Part shown: positions 61,001 through 64,000 of the stretch, piece by piece | Layout: each line of letters opens with the position of its first letter | Numbering within the stretch: position 1 is the first letter of the stretch | Assembly (NCBI GenBank): GCA_010094045.1 | Contig: ML986589.1 | Location: forward strand, 613,502-677,501 | Source: Lojkania enalia | Lineage: Eukaryota > Ascomycota > Dothideomycetes > Pleosporales | Direction: 5' to 3' | Length of the DNA: 64,000 nt | Program-made: the position numbers and the translations under genes | Notes under the pieces: model-generated | The model's database searches: none | What the model saw: only the letters and a program-made list of their open reading frames with translations | Told to the model about the DNA's origin: nothing

Positions 61001-61181
61001 GATATTAGTAAGAGGAGTTGTAGAATCGTTAGATTATATTTTTAAAGAGATTTAAGCTTGTTAAACCAGCTGTCTCTTAGTTAAAGAGTAGGAAGAATTT
61101 AAATTATAAGGTGTTATATAGATAAAAAGCTTAAAGAGCTAAAAAGAGGGGTATAGAATAATATTCTATAAGAGAGAAAGG
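58068..61181. repeat. RIP-mutated sequence of unknown origin
   Basis: About 3.1 kb with the same TA-rich footprint. Read through stops from about 58100 to 59300 the plus strand gives long Trp/Arg/Tyr-compatible segments (EAVIPAIN, ILYYSKYSTNLNYK, FIEILENLL) that look like a former protein, but I do not recognise it. A (TTA)n run lies at 60811-60833. No terminal repeats found. Confidence 0.45.
60811..60833. repeat. (TTA)n microsatellite
   Basis: Nearly eight perfect TTA units. Confidence 0.9.
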
Positions 61182-64000
61182 TGTAATAATATAAAGAAAT
61201 CGTTCTATAAAAAGCTTTATCTTTTTGCTTATCTTATCCTACCCCCAGTTCTACCCCTTTTCCCATCCGTATATAGTTGTATACTCCCTTATAAGTAGCT
61301 TAGTAGTTTTTCTATATCCTTTCGTATAAGGCCTATAGATGTTAATAGAATTTCTAGGTCTCTAAACTTCTATATACTCCTATATACCTTTAAGTAGATT
61401 CGTATTATATTTAGACCTATTATCTTACCTACGCTATTATATTATATAGAAAAACTTAATACTACTAGTAATAACCTCTTTAATAATATCGCATCGATTA
61501 TTTATTTAAATATATCTAAGTTTAAAATATATCTAATTTAATTTAGATTATAATACTTATATACTATTATATTAAATTATTTAGTTATCTAGATAGGATC
61601 TTAGAGACTTTCTATTAACTAAAGTCTTTAGGTTTAGAACTTCCTATCCTCTATAATTAGAATTACCTTTAGAAAAGCCGCGTAGAGTACACCTAGGTAG
61701 AAATTTAGAGACTACTAATAACCTATTAGAATTAGAAGTAACCGCTAATATCTAACTATAATTTACCTTCTAATTTCTATACTAGAATCGATATACGCGT
61801 AAGTTATAGTAAGAGTAAACTTCTATCTACGCGTGTAGAATAACCGTTACCTCTTATAGGAGGCCCTATAATAGGCGGACCTCTCTTTATAAGGCTGGTA
61901 GTAAAGAACCTATCTAATTTAGAAGAAAATTAGAGTAAATTAACCCTTAAGGAATAAATTACAATTTTATAAGAGGAGATTACACGCTTAATATAATAGA
62001 AAACTATTAGTTCTAATTAACCTTTATAAACCACCGAATTAGTACTAATAATATACTAAGAAACTTTTATAACTCCTTTAGTAAAAAACCTCTTAGCTAC
62101 CCCTAAACCTCTTTAAGCCTATTTTATTAAATATATACCTAAGATTAAAAGTTTTATAAATAGTAATAAACTTATATTTAAATAATAGTAAGCCTTAATT
62201 TTAGACCGACTTAAGATTAATATAGATTACTATTAGATAGAGTATATATATATAGCATTAGTATAGAAATATACCTCTAGTACTATAAAAGAGTATTTAG
62301 AGCTAAAATACCTAGCTAAATTAGACTAGTATTAGTTTAAGAATACTAAAGAAATAATTTTACTTCTACAATTGTATTTTATTATAGGTAATAAAGAGAT
62401 AAAGGTGTAATAGGCGTTTTAGGTCCTAAGAATAAATAAGGGAGAAGCGTTCTCAACTTTTAAAGCTCGCTTTATTAGTACAGCTATTAGGGGATCCGTA
62501 TCCTAATCTAAGTAGTTCTTCTACTTATAGGATAAGATTCTCTCTAGCCTAAGGATACTAAACCTTAGCTTTAAGCTTATATAGAAAGGCTCTTTTAACG
62601 CTATAGTTGTCTACTTAACAGCCTATAATATAAAAAGAAGAAGCGTTCTTAACCTCTTAGAACGAACTGTTAACCTATAAGTTATAGCTAAAATAAATTT
62701 AGATTAGTACTAGAAGGCTTTTAAGAGTTTATTTAAGGTAACCTATAATCTAATACTACTCTAATCTACTCTAATATTAATACTTTATTCTACTACGATT
62801 ACTTCTTAATAACCTAATAAGACTCCCGCACCTAAAAGGTATATAATCCTAGATAATTACTATAATTATAGTAAACTAGAATACTTTACGAATAAATGTA
62901 TAGTTTTTAAAGTATAAGAGATAGAGGTTAAATAAGAGAAGATTAAAAAAGAAGAGTTTTTAAACGTAAATAAGTACTACTTAGATAGTTCTTAGGTAGG
63001 AAATAGAGACACCTGGGAAAACTCTCTATCCTAGACTTAAGTAGATACAATTTATTAAATATCGATTTATTATATTTATTTAGAAGAAAGTACTTCTAAA
63101 TTTCTACTATTCTATATTTAAAAGGTATTAGTATACAATTAAATACCCTTATTAATACTAGCGCCTAAAGCTTTCTATTTCTTAATTCTATAGTAGCTAG
63201 ATTACTCTCTTAAGCTCTATATATATTAATATAGTACTTATCCTTTAAAATTACTGTTAAAGGTTTTTAGGACCGAATCTAAACCCTAGTTAATTAGTAT
63301 ATCTATTTATACCTGCGAATTAATAGAAGAACTATCTAAAACTATCTATTTATTATTATAGATCTAGGTACTTAGGATTATATTATTAGTATTAAATAGT
63401 TATATTACTTTTAACTCTAGCTAGATATAGATAAGAATTAGATTATATAGCCCTCTAAGTATCTTACTACTTATAATCTATTACCTCCTCTTCTTATATA
63501 ATTAACTTAGCTAGCACATAATAAGAAGGTAGAGCTAGATATCTAGTAATACAACGCTCTATAAGAAAAGAACTAGTATTAGTAGTCTTATAGTCTAACT
63601 ATCTATTATATTAAAAGTCTACTAAGACTACTAAGACTATATTAATCTTTTATAGTTTATAGTTTAAATAAGCTTAGAGCTTCTATACGCCTATATATAA
63701 TAAAGTTTAAATCCAATCTAAAGAAAATCTATTCTCCTATTATCGCTCTTATTATAGCTAATACTTTCTACTTTAATATAAAGAGGAAAGAGAACGAGTT
63801 TTTCTCTACATCTCTATACGAAATCAAGCAGCTAATTAAAGATAAGTAAACCCTAGAGCTAGAAGATAAGGCTAAAAACAAAGTACTAGTAAATCTCTAA
63901 TTACTATCTAAATACTATAAATATTAAAATATATTTAGTAAAACTATAGCTTATTAATTACTAGAATACTATCTTTATAATTATAAGATTATTCTTATAG
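61182..64000 (+). mobile_element. Gypsy-1 copy 3, 5' part, runs off the window
   Basis: Starts with a 260-bp LTR (61182-61441), which keeps the original TG start and lacks about 19 bp present in the other LTRs. The gag region follows without pogo insertions, with a zinc-knuckle remnant near 62860-62910. It continues into the protease/reverse-transcriptase region up to the edge. The gag parts of copies 2 and 3 prove the insertion sites of elements A and B in copy 1. Confidence 0.87.

Larger units (their letters stand above)
28440..64000. repeat. RIP-type TA-rich transposon island
   Basis: From about 28440 to the right edge the sequence is dominated by TA-containing words and has very few CpA or TpG dinucleotides, the footprint expected when CpA is mutated to TpA on either strand. 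Apart from three frames of 60-67 codons there are no long open frames in 35 kb. The decayed coding regions can still be recognised by reading through stops that mostly sit where Trp, Gln or Arg is expected. It contains at least five pogo/Fot1 copies or fragments, three Gypsy-1 copies and one Gypsy-2. Confidence 0.93.

Noticed and set aside
61170..61181. Purine run (AGAGAGAAAGG) before the LTR at 61182, which would make it a 3' LTR
   Set aside because: The LTR is followed directly by Gypsy-1 gag sequence, so it is a 5' LTR; the purine run is likely coincidental.
1..64000. tRNA, rRNA or CRISPR-like arrays
   Set aside because: No cloverleaf with a convincing T-loop, no rRNA segments and no spaced identical repeats were seen; the only regular arrays are the minisatellite and microsatellites listed.

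Overview
The window is nuclear DNA from a filamentous ascomycete (Pezizomycotina; possibly Dothideomycetes, which is only a guess). The evidence is short introns of about 47-105 nt with GT..AG ends and CTAAC/CTGAC-like branch sites, eukaryotic housekeeping genes (EB1, Yippee, HUT1, TPR-DnaJ), typical fungal families (DOMON-cytochrome b561, nitrilase, APH-like kinase), and a large block of transposons destroyed by mutation of the repeat-induced point mutation (RIP) type. It splits into two compartments with a sharp border near 28.44 kb.

Compartment 1 (1-28.4 kb) is gene-bearing and of ordinary composition. In order it holds: a 5' piece of a glycine-rich-domain/DUF1399-like gene (-); two decayed genes, an APH-like phosphotransferase (+) and an unnamed fungal family (-); HUT1 UDP-galactose transporter (-); a small unknown gene (-); a triple-KH RNA-binding protein (-) with a very GC-rich, G-tract-rich 5' flank; a zinc alcohol dehydrogenase (-) with a 17-nt micro-exon; a Yippee protein (-); a TPR-DnaJ co-chaperone (+); a YwbE/DUF2196 protein with a zinc finger (+); a small multi-pass membrane protein (-); a gene-poor 3.5 kb stretch; a DOMON-cytochrome b561 protein (+); EB1/Bim1 (+) with a 14-nt first exon; and a nitrilase (-), the last gene before the border. 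Joined exons keep an open frame in every intact gene, which supports the models. The genes are ordinary neighbours, not an evident cluster.

Compartment 2 (28.44-64 kb) is extremely TA-rich and contains no intact gene. Its sequence can still be read through the stops as degenerate transposons: pogo/Fot1-type DDE elements with long terminal inverted repeats and TA target duplications, and two Gypsy chromovirus families. One Gypsy-1 element (31798-50836, 279-bp LTRs, AGTAG target duplication) carries a nest of later insertions: two pogo elements in gag and a complete Gypsy-2 (42019-48892, 369-bp LTRs, GTTTA target duplication) in the 3' part of pol. A second, truncated Gypsy-1 copy (52108-55760) lies between two inverted pogo copies, and a third starts at 61182 and leaves the window.

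Three points deserve attention. A 10-N gap at 38868-38877 is flanked by a 1,200-bp direct duplication, probably an assembly artefact. A 119-bp element with TG..CA ends and a 5-bp target duplication (57944-58062) sits un-mutated inside the mutated island. Gypsy-2 shows a strand-asymmetric loss of TpG but not CpA, unlike Gypsy-1. The island could be pericentromeric or another AT-rich heterochromatin block.
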